From assembly GCA_963930645.1 (NCBI GenBank), contig OZ005653.1, positions 108,875,259 to 108,939,258 of the forward strand: a stretch of DNA of 64,000 nt, given 5' to 3'. Positions 1 through 12,399 of the stretch are shown piece by piece. A model generated the notes under the pieces. It was given only the letters and a program-made list of their open reading frames with translations. It was not told the DNA's origin and searched no databases. Source of the DNA: Salticus scenicus. Taxonomy: Eukaryota; Arthropoda; Arachnida; Araneae; Salticidae. How positions within the stretch are numbered: the first letter of the stretch is position 1; every line of letters begins with the position of its first letter. Made by a program: the position numbers and the translations under genes.

Positions 1-45
1 ATCAAAAATGTATAATAAATAATTTAAAAAAAAAAAAAAAAAAAA

Positions 46-345
46 TCCAGTAACTATTTAAAAATACCCTTTTTTTTTAATAGACGTTTAACTGTTATAA
101 TTTCAAATATTTCCCAGAAATTTCTATAGACGTAAAACATAACCAAAACAGTAAAACAATTCTGCGATACCCGTTACCCTAAAAAAAAAAAAAAATCCAA
201 TAACTATTTAAAAAGACTCTTTTTTTTATATAGACATTTTACTGTTATCATTTGAAAGATTTCAAAGAAATTTCTATAGACGTAAAACATAACCAAATCA
301 GTAAAACAATTCTGCGATATCCGTTACCCTTAAAAAAAAAATCAC
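46..345. repeat. two-copy tandem repeat, ~150-bp unit
   Basis: Two adjacent copies begin at 46 and 196 with the same TCCARTAACTATTTAAAAA start and both end in CCGTTACCCT before an A-run. They differ by scattered substitutions. The short open frame at 252-440 lies across copy 2 and has no recognisable protein signature, so I treat it as chance. Confidence 0.8.
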
Positions 346-480
346 GTTGCATTACAGAAACTTTTTGGCAGAAAAGATTCCAAAAATATGCATATGCTAC
401 GCAAAAATATGTTTACAAAACATTTGTAACTGAACAATAAAAAAATAAAATAAAATAAAATAAACATCTGTGCGCAATAG

Positions 481-1397
481 AATTTTTCTATGGGACACAC
501 TCTAAAAAATCTCGAATTAAATGAAATTCGTAGCTCTCTAATAGACGATTCACCAAAAAGTAGGTTACAACATTACTCACCACAGGTGACAACAATACTA
601 ACCATAGGTGACATCATTACTTAACTCAGCCACGGAAAAGCGATTGCTGATGTTACTCAGCATTCACTAATCCTTCTTTGGTCCATTGTTTTCCGTATGC
701 GAAACTGAAAGTAAAATGTAACCATCTCATGCAATGCGTATCATTGCAGTTACGTATTTTATCTGGTTATAGAATATATATATATAGACACATTGAAATG
801 TAATTTTAGACTAAATTTTTGCAGTGTTAGAAAACAGATTTTCTGTAGGAAAATTATAGATTTTTATATTTATTTATTCATTTATTTTTAACAGAATTTT
901 ATTTTACAGTGAAAATTCCATTCCTCATTCCTGAGGTGTGATAATCTCATATCTGCCATCTTTCCTTCCAACATCTTTTTTTTTGGCAGCATGATGCTCT
1001 TATTTAGTCAAACAATTTCCACAGTAAACACTTAATATTTATCGAGAATTTACAAGTATGAGTTATTACCATAATTGAAGTGTTTGTTTAAGGAATCAAA
1101 TGAAAATGTAAAAATTAATTTTAACCACGGGAATTCAAAAGCAGTTTCATATGACGTTTGGGAAAAATAATTTCTAAAAGAAAGCTCATTTACTTGAAAT
1201 TTATACGCATGTGATTTTGATGATACGAATAGATTGCATTAAGTTACAAGCCTTCACTAATCAATTTCTAAAATTTTGTATGTAATCTACGTGTTATCTG
1301 TCAGTATGACGGTAATTCTGTTGTTCTTCTCGGTGAGTTCAAATACACAACATCTACCTAAACAGATATGCAAAAGTATTCTTTCAAATAAATATAA

Positions 1398-1430
<33 letters not shown>

Positions 1431-2336
1431 TATTTTTAGGAGAAATGACAACCAGTATAATCCAATGAAATGACTTTTATCTCGATATGTTAGATTGGGG
1501 GAATATAAATGAAAACTCCATAACAAATAATCATCATCATTATTAATATAGATCTTCAAAATAGTGACTGATTTACACTTTTTGACTGATTTATACCTTT
1601 TAAATGGTTCTGAACGCGCACTGTTAATTTTTAGAATTGAGATTGTCTGAATGAAATTGACAAACATTTTTTAGCAGTTCTAAATAAAGAACTTTTGCAT
1701 ATAAATTCATAAGAAACATACATATTTCGCTAAAGCCTGTCATAAATCTGTGCCTATTCAATTCGGTGCATGGCATCAAACCTTAGCTGCCATGCTGTAT
1801 CTTCTAGCATTTATTCAAAAGCTGTAGTTCATCTTCTATAGCGTATAATTTGACAAGACTTAATACGTAATAGGCATTTTAAGAGGTACTTGTTTGATTC
1901 AACATTTGTACATATTGGATAGTAAATTGAACTACTATTATTTAAATCCTTTTTTTTTTTTTTTTTCTTTTAATTGCCATTCCTAAGCGTCCATAAGTGA
2001 AAATTCCACTAAAATTTATATATATATATACAATACTTTCAGTGAGGATTGTTTTATTAATTATTTTTAATGGATATTGCTTTAAAAAAATACATTTATT
2101 GAATCTATCCTGAATTATGTAAAATTGTAATAAAAATGTATATGGCGGTTTAATTTTCAATCTGTCTTACAACTCTTTTTTTTTCCTTTTTCTAGATTTG
2201 TTTTACGTTATTGACATCATTTATTTCAATATGAATTTCAATATGGAATCTTGTACCTATTTTTAAACTTTCTCCTTAAATTCTTCATTTTTGTATGATG
2301 AACACATAGACAAACACAAAAATTAAAACGGAACTA
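481..2336. other. unassigned AT-rich DNA
   Basis: I see no gene or recognisable element. The stretch holds a 28-bp poly(A) near 1400, a poly(T) near 1950 and short TA runs. The open frames here owe their length to the homopolymers. Confidence 0.6.
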
Positions 2337-2485
2337 TACAGGGTAGAAATAGTTAAACTTGACTTATTCAAAGCACTCTGTAGCTCTATCTAAAATGAGG
2401 ATTGAATCGAAATTTGTATATACACATTTCAAAGGATGCACTAAAAGGCACTGCAAAATAAATAAATAAATCAAATCAAATCAAA
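2337..2485 (+). repeat. ACAGGGTG short retroposon, copy A
   Basis: The sequence starts TACAGGGTAGAAATAG and runs about 115 bp through the shared block (CAAAGCACTCTGTAGCTC, then AAATTTGTATATACA) to an A-rich tail of AAAT and ATCAA repeats. Four other copies lie at 4364, 43577, 46611 and 51900. All start at the same 5' point and end in A-rich or microsatellite tails, which indicates retroposition. It could be a SINE-like unit or the 3' end of an unidentified LINE. Confidence 0.7.
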
Positions 2486-2997
2486 ATCAAATTTTAAAAA
2501 TTTTGGCTCTGAGGAAACATACATCAAAATATAAACAAGCATTACAGTCAAAGTGCGTGGAAAGTTACGTAATAAATAAGTGTAGTCTTTTTTAGCATTT
2601 TCAAATAATACGACATTGAAAACTATTATTCTTACATTTTTTAAGGTCTTTTTTTACAGATAAATACTGTCTAATTTTACAGATGAGAGCGTTCACTTAC
2701 CACTCCTTGGCTAGTTCGTTCCTTGGATCTTAATATGGGCGATTTTTGGATATTTATCGCGATCTTTGGTTTTTTAAAGAGATTGTTTTTTTTTTTTTTT
2801 AAATGTTGTAACTTTTTCTGACTTGCAGGACCGTATAATGTTGCATGTGCCGAGGATCACTGGCGACGAGCTGCGATTAGCTTTTGAACACACTTTTCAT
2901 AGTCTGCAGATTTTTACAAGTTAATGATTGGGTCCACATTGAACAATATAATCTCCATCGTTAAACAGTCTACGTAACTTGTAACAAATAACAAGTA

Positions 2998-4322
2998 GGG
3001 GAAACTAGGGTGACTTGACCCAATTTTTAGTTTTTAATTTTCCATATATTTTTTGTATAACAGTTGGAGCTGGATAAAAAATATGAGCAAATAGTCTGTT
3101 ATTTTGTATATACTGTGGCTAAAGATGATAGCACAGTTCTTATTAGAAATGGTTAAAATTAATAAATAAATAAATAAATACCTCAGTCAGCACATGGCAC
3201 CTACATAGGGAGACATGACTTCACCCTCACCCTTCCACCCCTCATAAAAGTGAGAAAACTCACAGGTATTGAAAGAAAAACATAGGTTTTGTGATTTAAA
3301 TGTTTTCTAGTTTTATTTTGTAGATTTTAGTGAATACAAAAAAGTGTTTATTGTTTTTTTTTTTTTTTTTTTTTTTCAAACTTTGTACTTTTCACATCAA
3401 AAACCTTTCTTGCTTTTATTTTGTCATTTTTTTTTTCTTTTCTCCTTTCTGCCTCTTTCTTTTTTCTATTTCTATTCTGTTTGGTGTGTCAGTGGCTACC
3501 ATAGTCTTACCCTTCATTCTGCGTGAAACTTTTTTTTTCCTGTTTTAGGGTGGGGTATAATGTTTTCTGGACTGCTTACAGAAAATACTGAAGGGCAATC
3601 TTCAACAAAATTTAAACCAGTAACACTGGATGTGGATGGCCTTGGTGTGTCATGAATATAGTTAGAACCATCTTCCTCTTCCAAAGGGCGTTCAGTGACA
3701 GATGCACGAAGAAAATTTTTCCTAAATGTCTCCAAATTGCGTCATTATAGAAAAGGGTTAATTATGTTTACAAGAATTGGTAGTTTCTTGCCATAGAATT
3801 TCGATAAATACAAAATTAGCCTACGTTATCCGTTTGAATTCTTAAATTACACTATTTGAGTTATTCATATAATAAAAATCCAATAAATAAAACAAAGAAC
3901 ATTAAATTAATTACTGGGTCAAGTCCCCTAATTAGCTTGGGTCAAGTCTCCTTAAGTAGCTTTGCTTTGTTAATCCAAACTTTTTAACAACTTGCATTAC
4001 CGTTATATAAAACTACTATATATCAATCTGTAGCTAAAAGAGTGACTAAAACAAGTATTCTTTTGAAATTGGCTTACCTCAAAACTGGAAGTTCAAATTT
4101 AACAGACTCCAAGATCTTCAAAATTTACTTGAAAGAAGCAGTATCAATCAACACTAAATCGCAAGAAAACTACGGATTATTCAGGAATGGCTGTTACTGA
4201 AAAATAGTGTTGTATGATTGGTCAATCAGTACAGTCACTGACATTTCCCTGAAAATTCCCTTTCTTAGAAAAAACCCTCATGGGTCAAATCTCCCTATGG
4301 ATCAAACCTCTCTAGTTTCCCC
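2998..4322 (-). mobile_element. Tigger/pogo-like DNA transposon, internally decayed
   Basis: The element is flanked by TA dinucleotides (2996-2997 and 4323-4324) and both ends read GGGGAAACTAG inward. A GGGTCAA/TTGACCC motif recurs just inside each end and in the interior (near 3015, 3916, 3948 and 4283). TA target duplication and a minus-strand transposase fragment place it in the pogo/Tigger branch of Tc1/mariner. At 1.3 kb it is shorter than a full element, so much of the transposase is missing. Confidence 0.72.
3430..3735 (-). pseudogene. Tigger-like transposase, C-terminal fragment
   Basis: Read on the minus strand, the fragment begins inside a conserved region (FRKNFLRASVTERPLEEEDG) and continues through a serine/threonine-rich linker into SSPENIIPHPKTGKKK. 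It then shifts frame near 3530 into RRMKGKTMVATDTP followed by a Lys/Arg-rich tail. A proline-containing 'I.P.PK' stretch followed by a basic segment and a TDTP motif is typical of the tail of Tigger/jerky-type DDE transposases. The catalytic DDE core and the CENP-B-like DNA-binding domains are not detectable upstream. The fragment sits between TA-flanked inverted repeats. Assignment is by motif recognition only. Confidence 0.6.
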
Positions 4323-4363
4323 TAAATATGGAATAAATAAAGTTGTTTGTATTAAATTTTGTA

Positions 4364-4510
4364 GTTTTTTTTTTCTTTCTTTCTTTTTTTGACAGAACTT
4401 TTGAGCGCATTCTTTTAAATTCCTATATACAGATTTTCGACTCAATGCGCATTTTACTTACTGCTAAAGAGTGTTCTGAATAGGCAAAGTTAAATTATGG
4501 CCACCCTGTA
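4364..4510 (-). repeat. ACAGGGTG short retroposon, copy B
   Basis: Minus-strand copy of the family at 2337. The 5' end is the CCACCCTGTA at 4501-4510. The tail is the T/C-rich tract at 4364-4390 (A-rich on the minus strand). It abuts the right end of the Tigger remnant. Confidence 0.7.
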
Positions 4511-4814
4511 AGTATTTATTTTTTAACGAAAATTAAAAACAAAAGATATAACACATTAAGATAATTAAGTTTAAGAAGTAATTTACCTTTGAAATTTCGT
4601 AACAGGTGTTATTTGAAATGTATTTTTTCTTTCATTACTTTCTTAATAATCACATATCTTTAAACCAAAAGCTATATCTCAAAATTCCTAGTAAGCAATT
4701 TACACGATTTTTTTTTCTTGGTATATCAAATGATGCACATTTTTAAAGCAGAGGTAATCAGTAAAGTATTCGTCTAAATGACAAATTGTAAAGTTTTACT
4801 GCTGTATAAAAAAA

Positions 4815-4815
<1 letters not shown>

Positions 4816-4856
<41 letters not shown>
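4816..4856. repeat. (TAA)n microsatellite
   Basis: About 13 uninterrupted TAA units. Similar TTA/TAA tracts occur near 6798, 34769, 38376, 46735 and 58128. Confidence 0.95.
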
Positions 4857-4858
<2 letters not shown>

Positions 4859-5223
4859 GGCTGAAGAAAGGAAAATTGCTATTAAAGAAAACAAAATTTG
4901 TTTTGTAGAAGATTTTTATTATTGTTGAAGCAGAAGAAAAATGCTTATAATTGCAGGTGTTTTATGCACTGTAAATTGGCGTGTCTTAAATTCAGACACA
5001 GAAGTGTCTTAAATGGATGTCACTGTTTTCAGACACGGAATCGGGCCTTAAATATTTTGACACGTAAGATATCTTAAGTTAAGACATGAATGTGACTTGG
5101 ATTTAAAACGCTTGAAGTGACTTAAAGTACCCATTTTTCACCCTCATTTTTCATAAATAAATTATTAAAAAACTAAATAAGTAAATAAGTAAGTACATAA
5201 GATTACATGTAGTTTAGTTGCTA

Positions 5224-5345
5224 CACTGTAAAAAATGTGTCCTGTCAGAAATTCTCTATAATTTGAGAAAATACGTTCTGACAACGAAATTGTTTTCGTA
5301 AATTACGCGTATTTTCTCAAATTACAGAGAATTTCTGGCAGCCAA
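5224..5345. repeat. imperfect palindrome (hairpin) starting CACTGTAAAAAATG
   Basis: Arms of about 33 bp (5242-5274 and 5309-5342) are near-perfect reverse complements sharing the AGAAATTCTCT core, with a smaller hairpin (ACGAAAT/ATTTTCGT region) between them. It may be a separate MITE nested in the larger CACTG element. Confidence 0.6.
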
Positions 5346-5439
5346 AAGGCATATTATTTACATTTCACTTACGGAATATAGAATTTCCTAGAGCATGCAT
5401 AAAATGCTTATGCGAAAATTTCAACACACAACGAACCTC

Positions 5440-5510
5440 TCCGAAAGGCTATACCCGAACTGAGAAAATATCGATTCACAAACTAGCGACCAACCGACTG
5501 AGCTACATAA
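5440..5510 (-). repeat. tRNA-like (SINE-type) pol III promoter remnant
   Basis: On the minus strand from 5507, TAGCTCAGTCGGTTGG fits a tRNA A box. About 45 nt downstream, GTTCGGGTATAGCC resembles a degenerate B box. Spacing is tRNA-like, but the acceptor stem cannot be folded and no CCA-proximal structure is evident, so it is more likely a decayed tRNA-derived SINE head than a functional tRNA gene. Confidence 0.4.
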
Positions 5511-6115
5511 TACGCTATCTTTGGTTAGTAGTATAGATATGTAGTATTCGTCAAACAAATCGTAAATTTATCTTTTATTTTTTATTTAAATAAAATTGTT
5601 GACAGAATACCTAAAGCTTAATATACAGTTCTATTTTAAATTTTATGTGAAGATTTTTTGTACTTTCTTTTTGCAAAGTGTATGATAAATGTGTGAAAAG
5701 TGTAGCCTATGATATTTGGAAAACGGTCTCTTTTTTCTTTCTTCGCTCTCTCTCTCTCTCTCTAAACTTATATTTAAAGAAAAACAAACTTTTTACATAA
5801 GACATAAAGATCTGAAAAGTAGTTGATTTACACTGGTATGTAGAAGCTCATGCAGATTAAAAAAAATAAAAGCGTTCACATTTAAGATTGCTTGTTTACA
5901 AATTCGATTTATTTTTCTTAGAAAATTCAATTTCATAAAGCTGAAAAGGTATAAATAGCTTAAGCACTTATTATATAAAATATTATTAAATGAAGCGGAT
6001 GGGAAAAGGAACTTAAAGACCATATACGTATTACAGAATCCATGTAAAAAAAAATCTTAGTTAATACGTGTCTCATACGTCAATACGTCAATATCTAAAT
6101 ATCTGAAATGCATTA

Positions 6116-6309
6116 GGTCGTTGCAAAAGTTAGTGCGGACGCGGATCATTTTATTACCACTAAAGACGAGAGCTTCTATCGCGGTGGTACACATTTGTTA
6201 CCCGAAAAATGGGTAAAGGTTGTAGGTATTTTGATTAAAAATTGTCATTTGATTTGATGTATTTTTATGAAATGAAGCAATAAAAACCGCACGAATTTAT
6301 GCAAAGATC
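6116..6309 (+). mobile_element. miniature mariner element
   Basis: The element is flanked by TA (6114-6115 and 6310-6311). The left end contains TTGCAAAAGTTAGTGCGG and the inverted right end TTTGCATAAATTCGTGCGG, an imperfect mariner-type inverted repeat. The 194-bp body keeps only the last part of a mariner transposase, so it arose by internal deletion of an autonomous copy. Confidence 0.75.
6162..6224 (+). pseudogene. mariner transposase C-terminal relic
   Basis: An open stretch reads SFYRGGTHLLPEKWVKVV. This matches the end of mariner transposases, where a Phe-(Trp/Tyr)-Arg segment is followed by Leu-Pro-x-(Arg/Lys)-Trp-x-Lys-Val. The D,D34D catalytic core is absent. The relic lies between the two inverted repeats. 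Confidence 0.7.
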
Positions 6310-6566
6310 TAATAACATGTCTGAATTTCTAGGTGTCTGAATTGTAAAAGTCTTAATTTTCAAGTGTCAAAATTGCAATGTGTCTTAATTTCAGGCATAT
6401 TAATATTATTCAGACACTTAAATTAGTCTTTTTATAAAGACATTTATGTGTCTTGAATTCAGAAGTGTGTGGTGTCTGAAAATTTGTATCTTTACGTGTT
6501 TTAGACATTTTTGTGTCTATTTCAGACACATTTCTGTCTGAATTTAAGACACTTGTATTTGCAGTG

Positions 6567-6795
6567 TTCTCTTAATATAAGTTTAAAGAAAAAAAAAAAG
6601 AAATAAAAATATCGAAACGATTGTTGTTTCAAAAGAATGAATTAATGCATCACTTTTAATGAGTAAGATAAAACATATTTCTAAATTTTGAATAAAATAT
6701 TTAAAATTCATATATGATACTACATTTGAAGAAAAAAATGTCACTTTTTCAGATGAGATTTCTTTTGTACAAGCAGACCGTTCGAAAAAGAACAA

Positions 6796-6831
<36 letters not shown>

Positions 6832-7177
6832 TTACATCAAAAAACAGATGTGATCACAAAACTATTATAAAATTTATTGAAATTTTATAATACAATCAAA
6901 ATTATTAATTATATCATTTCATAATAAATAAATGTAATTTAATAAATTTTTAATAACAATCGTAAAAAATTGTAATTGTATTTTTAAATAATATTTTAAA
7001 TAAATAACATAGCATTTTATGTTTAACAGCAGAACCGCCAGATTATTCATTGCTTCAATTTGGATTCCTAAAAATCTTATTTTCTGGTAGCCAAATGGTT
7101 TTGCCTTCAATCTTTAACGTTCATTGGTTTCGCAACGAAAACAAACATTTGATATAGTTTAACAATTTTTATGCTGC

Positions 7178-7222
<45 letters not shown>

Positions 7223-8244
7223 CTCTATTGTTTTAACCAGGTTTTAAACTTTTGTTCCTTTTCTGTTCTGTAGATAGCAACACTATTCCAAAATGTAACA
7301 AATAATGCTTCAAAGGAAGCTAAATGCATAAGTCACTTGAAGTTTCTTAGTGTGCGCGATTGCGAATTGCTGGTTTGATGATGCACTCATTTCTAATATT
7401 TTTCATTTAATGAAGAGCTGGACTATTATTTTTACCTGAAACAATTTTTATCAGTTTTTGTAGTCAATAATGTTTACTTACAAAGTGCTGTATTTATTAA
7501 TTTAAATATTATTTGAATTTAATATGGTTAACTTATAGATCTTTCAATCCAAAAATTTCTCAAAAAAGAACCATACTATTTTTTTTTTTTTTTTTTTTTT
7601 AATATTTATGATCAGGTATGTGTCTGAAAGATATTTCTAAAGTTAGCTTAGTAATTTTTAAAATAAATTAAGTAGTGAACGCTAAAGGGTTAAATGTGAA
7701 GTTCCGTTTGCAAACCTCTGTTCAGACATGGAGATTTGCAGTAGTTATGATTAAAATTTAAGTCATTAATTCGGGTCTTTAAAGCATTATTGTGTAAAAA
7801 TGACAGTAGAAACAAACTGAAAATAACTTAATTCTAGAATCCACCACATTTAGAAAGTCATGAACTTTTGAAATTTCCTTTGTACCAATAATGAGACGAA
7901 ATAATTTATATTTAACGAATATATTTTCAGTTATACATATATATTTTAGTTATACCATAAACCGTGAATACAATTGCTCGATTTTTTTTTTCTTTTCTTC
8001 CAGTTATGAATAGAGTAACGCGTTATAACAGAAAATATATTCAATATATTGGCAGATAAGAGCTTATTTATTTATTTATTTATTTATTTATTTTTTCAAA
8101 ATCATAAGGAATTATTTGTTATGCCTCGGACGTCGGACTTAAGAAATATTCAATGAAAATTAAAAGACGAATTAACATCTAATTCACACATTACGATAAA
8201 ATATGTCAAGAACAAAATGTGTTTGAAGATAGTCCAAAACTATT

Positions 8245-8275
<31 letters not shown>

Positions 8276-8852
8276 GTGTTTTGTTTTTACACTTTGTATA
8301 TGAGACTAATTCTATGCTACATTATCTTAAACATCATTGATCAGTATCTTGATTTTATTGCTTTTTTATGCAGAATAATCTTAAACATAATTCTTAAACA
8401 ATATATCGCAATAATTTTCGGGATATAATTGGAAAATAAAAGATTTGATTTAAAATCAACTACGAATAACTGTTTACAAAATGGTAGCACGTTGTGTTAA
8501 TAATATTGTTGATTTTAGAAGACTTCTCGTTAAAATTCATAAATTATCTATCCGGGAAAAGTAAAAAGATTACATGTACGTTTGCAGACATCATAAACTA
8601 ACATTCATCCAAATTTTGATTCCGAATTTATGTCATGCATTTTCTCTCGATTTATAGTAACTTGTTCAATCGTCTATAACTTTATTCCAAAATTCTTAAA
8701 AAAAAATAACAATAATAAAATAAGTAAAAAGGGATATGCGTTAAGTAATAAAAAAAAAATATTTTTAATTTTTAGCATCAAAAAGTTAAAACAAATTAAT
8801 GCATTAAGCCAAAAACTATTGCAAAAATAATTGTTCCGGATGAAAGCATTAA
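6567..8852. other. unassigned AT-rich DNA
   Basis: No coding signal. The stretch contains a TTA microsatellite (about 6798-6831), a 36-bp poly(T) near 7181, another near 7580 and ATTT repeats near 8068. Open frames here are low-complexity. Confidence 0.6.
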
Positions 8853-8854
8853 TA

Positions 8855-11800
8855 GTCCAGTCAAAATAGGAAAAATAGAAGAAAAAAATCGTGTAGTTTT
8901 GAAATTTTGCATACTCATAGCGGAGGGGGTCCTCAACAACATACTAAAAGTCCCCGCCCGTGGGGGGTGAGCGGGGGGCAAGGGGGCATTTAAGGGGGGT
9001 AATTTTCAGTTTTTATTAAATATCTTAAAAACTATCGCATTTAGAGAACAAATGTCAATTACAAAATTAATCTACGTAAAATTTCCTACAAAACTGTATG
9101 TTACATTTTGTTTGTACGATCATTAGTTTAGAAGATATAGGGAGATGAAATAACACATTTTCTTGAAAAATTCTTTTTTGCAACAGTAAAATCAACTAAA
9201 GTGTGCAATTAAAAGGGTTCTTGTCAAATATTTTCTAATGTAAAAAACAAATATATACATAGGGAATATTCAAGGATAATACAGCATGTTTTGCAAGTTT
9301 TAAATAATTTTAAGGCTAGTAGGCGCAAGTGGCGGTTTGAGTAAAAATCTGGATAAGTCCAGTCAAAATAGGAAAAATAGAAAAAAAAAAAATCGTGTAG
9401 TTTTGAAGTTTTGCACACTCATAGCCGAGAGGGTCCTGAACAACATACTAAAAGTTCCCGCCCGTGGGGGGTGAGCGGGGGGACAGGGGGCCATTTAAGG
9501 GGGGCAATTTTCAGTTTTTATTACATATCTTAAAACTATCGCATTTAGAGAAAAAATGTCAATTACAAAATTAATCTACGTAAAATTTCCTACAAAACTG
9601 TATGTTACATTTTGTTTGTACGATCATTAGTTTAGAAGATATAGGGAGATGAAATAACACATTTTCATGAAAAATTCTTTTTTGCAACAGTAAAATCAAC
9701 TAAAGTGTGCAATTAAAAGGGTTCTTGTCAAATATTTTCTAATGTAAAAAACAAATATATACATAGGGAATATTCAAGGATAATACAGCATGTTTTGCAA
9801 GTTTTAAATAATTTTAAGGCTAGTAGGCGCAAGTGGCGGTTTGAGTAAAAATCTGGATAAGTCCAGTCAAAATAGGAAAAATAGAAAAAAAAAAATCGTG
9901 TAGTTTTGAAGTTTTGCACACTCATAGCCGAGAGGGTCCTGAACAACATACTAAAAGTTCCCGCCCGTGGGGGGTGAGCGGGGGGACAGGGGGCCATTTA
10001 AGGGGGGCAATTTTCAGTTTTTATTACATATCTTAAAAACTATCGCATTTAGAGAAAAAAAGTCAATTACAAAATTAATCTACGCAAAATTTCCTACAAA
10101 AATGTATATTACATTTTGTTTGTACGATCATTATTTTAGAAGATATAGGGAGATGAAATAACACATTTTCTTGAAAAATTCTTTTTTGCAATAGTAAAAT
10201 CAACTAAAGTGTGCAATTAAAAGGGTTCTTGTCAAATATTTTCTAATGTAAAAAACAAATATATACATAGGGAATATGCAAGGATAATGCAGCATGTTTT
10301 GTAAGTTTTAAATAATTTTAAGGGTAGCAGGCGCAAGTGGCGGTTTGAGTAAAAATCTAGATAACGAAGACCCAAAACCGATCAACATAAAAAAAAAAAA
10401 AAAAAATCGTATAGCTTAGACATTGACCACAGTTATAAAGTTAAGTGCCCTGAATAACATACTAAAAGTCCCTAACCATGGGGGGGGCATTTAAAGGGGG
10501 CACATTTCAGTTTTACTAAGTATCTTGAAAACTATCGCATTTAGAGAAAAGAAATCTCAATTGCAAAATTAATCTACGTGAAATTTCCTTAAAAAAAATG
10601 TATATTCTATTTTTTTTTGTATGATCAATAGTTTAGAAGATATAAGGAAACAAAATAACACATTTTCTTGAAAAATTCTTTTTTTTTTTTTTTTTTTTTG
10701 CAATAGTAAAAGCAACTAAATTGTGGAATTAAAAGGGTTCTGATAAAATATTTTCTAATGTACAAAACAAATATATGCATGAGGAATATGTAAGGATAAT
10801 ACAGCATGTTTTGTACGTTTTAAATAATTTTAAGGTTAGTAGGCGCAAGTGGTGTTTAGGTAAAAATCCAGATAACGAAGACCCAAAATCGATCAACATT
10901 AAAAAAAATCTTATAGCTTTGAGATTTTTTTCTCTAAATGCGATAGTTTTCAAGATACTTAATAAAAACTGAAATGTGCCCCCTTTAAATGCCCCCCCCA
11001 TGGTTAGGGACTTTTAGTATGTTATTCAGGGCACTTAACTTTATAACTGTGCTCAATTTCCAAGCTATACGATTTTTTTTTTTTTTTATGTTGATCGGTT
11101 TTGGGTCTTCGTTATGTAGATTTTTACTCAAACCGCTACTTGCGCCTACTAGCCTTAAAATTATTTAAAACTTACAAAACATGCTGTATTATCCTTGCAT
11201 ATTCCCTATGTATATATTTGTTTTTTTATATTAGAAAATATTTGACAAGAACCCTTTTAATTGCACACTTTAGTTGATTTTACTATTGCAAAAAAGAATT
11301 TTTCAAGAAAATGTGTTATTTCATCTCCCTATATCTTCTAAACTAATGATCGTACAAACAAAATGTAACATACAGTTTTGTAGGAAATTTTACGTAGATT
11401 AATTTTGTAATTGACATTTTCTCTCTAAATGCGATAGTTTTAAAATATGCAATAAAAACTGAAAATTGCCCCCCTTAAATGTCCCCCTGCCCCCCCGCTC
11501 ACCCCCACGGGCGGGGACTTTTAGTATGTTGTTCAGGACCCTCTCGGCTATGAGTGTGCAAAACTTCAAAACTACACGATTTTTTATTTTTCTATTTTTC
11601 CTATTTTGACTGGACTTATCCAGATTTTTACTCAAACCGCCACTTGCGCCTACTAGCCTTAAAATTATTTAAAACTTACAAAACATGCTGTATTATCCTT
11701 GCATATTCCCTATGTATATATTTGTTTTTTACATTAGAAAATATTTGACAAGAACCCTTTTAATTGCACACTTTAGCTGATTTTACTATTGCAAAAAAGA

Positions 11801-12127
11801 ATTTTTCAAGAGAATGTGTTATTTCATCTCCCTATATCTTCTAAACTAATGATCGTACAAACAAAATGTAACATACAGTTTTGTAGGAAATTTTACGTAG
11901 ATTAATTTTGTAATTGACATTTTTTCTCTAAATGCGATAGTTTTTAAGATATTTAATAAAAACTGAAAATTGCCCCCTTAAATGCCCCCCCTGCCCCCCG
12001 CTCACCCCCCACGGGTGGGGACTTTTAGTATATTGTTCAGGACCCTCTCGGCTATGAGTATGTAAAATTTCAAAACTACACGATTTTTTTCCTCTATTCG
12101 TCAAATTTTGGCCTTCGTTGCCTGGAC
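8855..12127. mobile_element. giant foldback element with tandem ~500-bp modules in its arms
   Basis: The left arm holds four head-to-tail modules (8855-9356, 9357-9860, 9861-10371, 10372-10871) plus a short fifth start. At about 10923 the orientation flips, and the right arm carries a partial module (to about 11117) and two full ones (11118-11615, 11616-12127), all inverted. Each module has a C/G-rich core (CCCGCCCGTGGGGGGTGAGC) and ends in GCGCAAGTGGCGGTTTGAG. The outer ends are GTCCAG and CTGGAC flanked by TA. The architecture resembles Drosophila FB elements, whose inverted repeats are also built of tandem modules. No transposase is present. Open frames inside are shadows of the repeat. 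Confidence 0.75.
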
Positions 12128-12240
12128 TATAAATACTACTCTTCGTCGAGCAAATAAAGTAGAAACTAGCGCGACATAAAGACAGCAACTCAGGTTTATT
12201 TATTTATTTGTTTTTAGTGTGCTTTTATACAAGGTTTTCT

Positions 12241-12271
<31 letters not shown>

Positions 12272-12399
12272 AAGAGTACTTCCACTCACTCACTCACTCA
12301 CAGACTCATCAACGCACAGCAAAAGCTACTGGTGCCACTGACTCGAAACTGGGTCAGATTATAGAACATATAGTGTAAGCACTCCCCCGATTTTGCGAA

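Larger units (their letters stand above)
4967..6566. mobile_element. CACTG-ended DNA transposon with subterminal GTGTCT arrays
   Basis: The left end reads CACTGTAAAT and the right end, inverted, CACTGCAAAT. Both are followed about 5 bp later by GTGTCTTAAATTCAGACA, giving inverted repeats of about 32 bp. The outer 150-250 bp at each end are packed with GTGTCT/AGACAC hexamers in both orientations. No transposase is visible, so the copy is non-autonomous. CACTR ends with subterminal repeats resemble the CACTA/CMC superfamily, but I see no clear 2-4 bp target duplication (ATG left, TTC right), so class is uncertain. The interior carries a hairpin, a tRNA-like piece and a mini-mariner. Confidence 0.6.

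Noticed and set aside
8796..12188. Recurring open frames (PPRAGTFSMLLRTPSAMS and similar)
   Set aside because: They are the same repeat module read in several copies and orientations, with no conserved function and differing ends.
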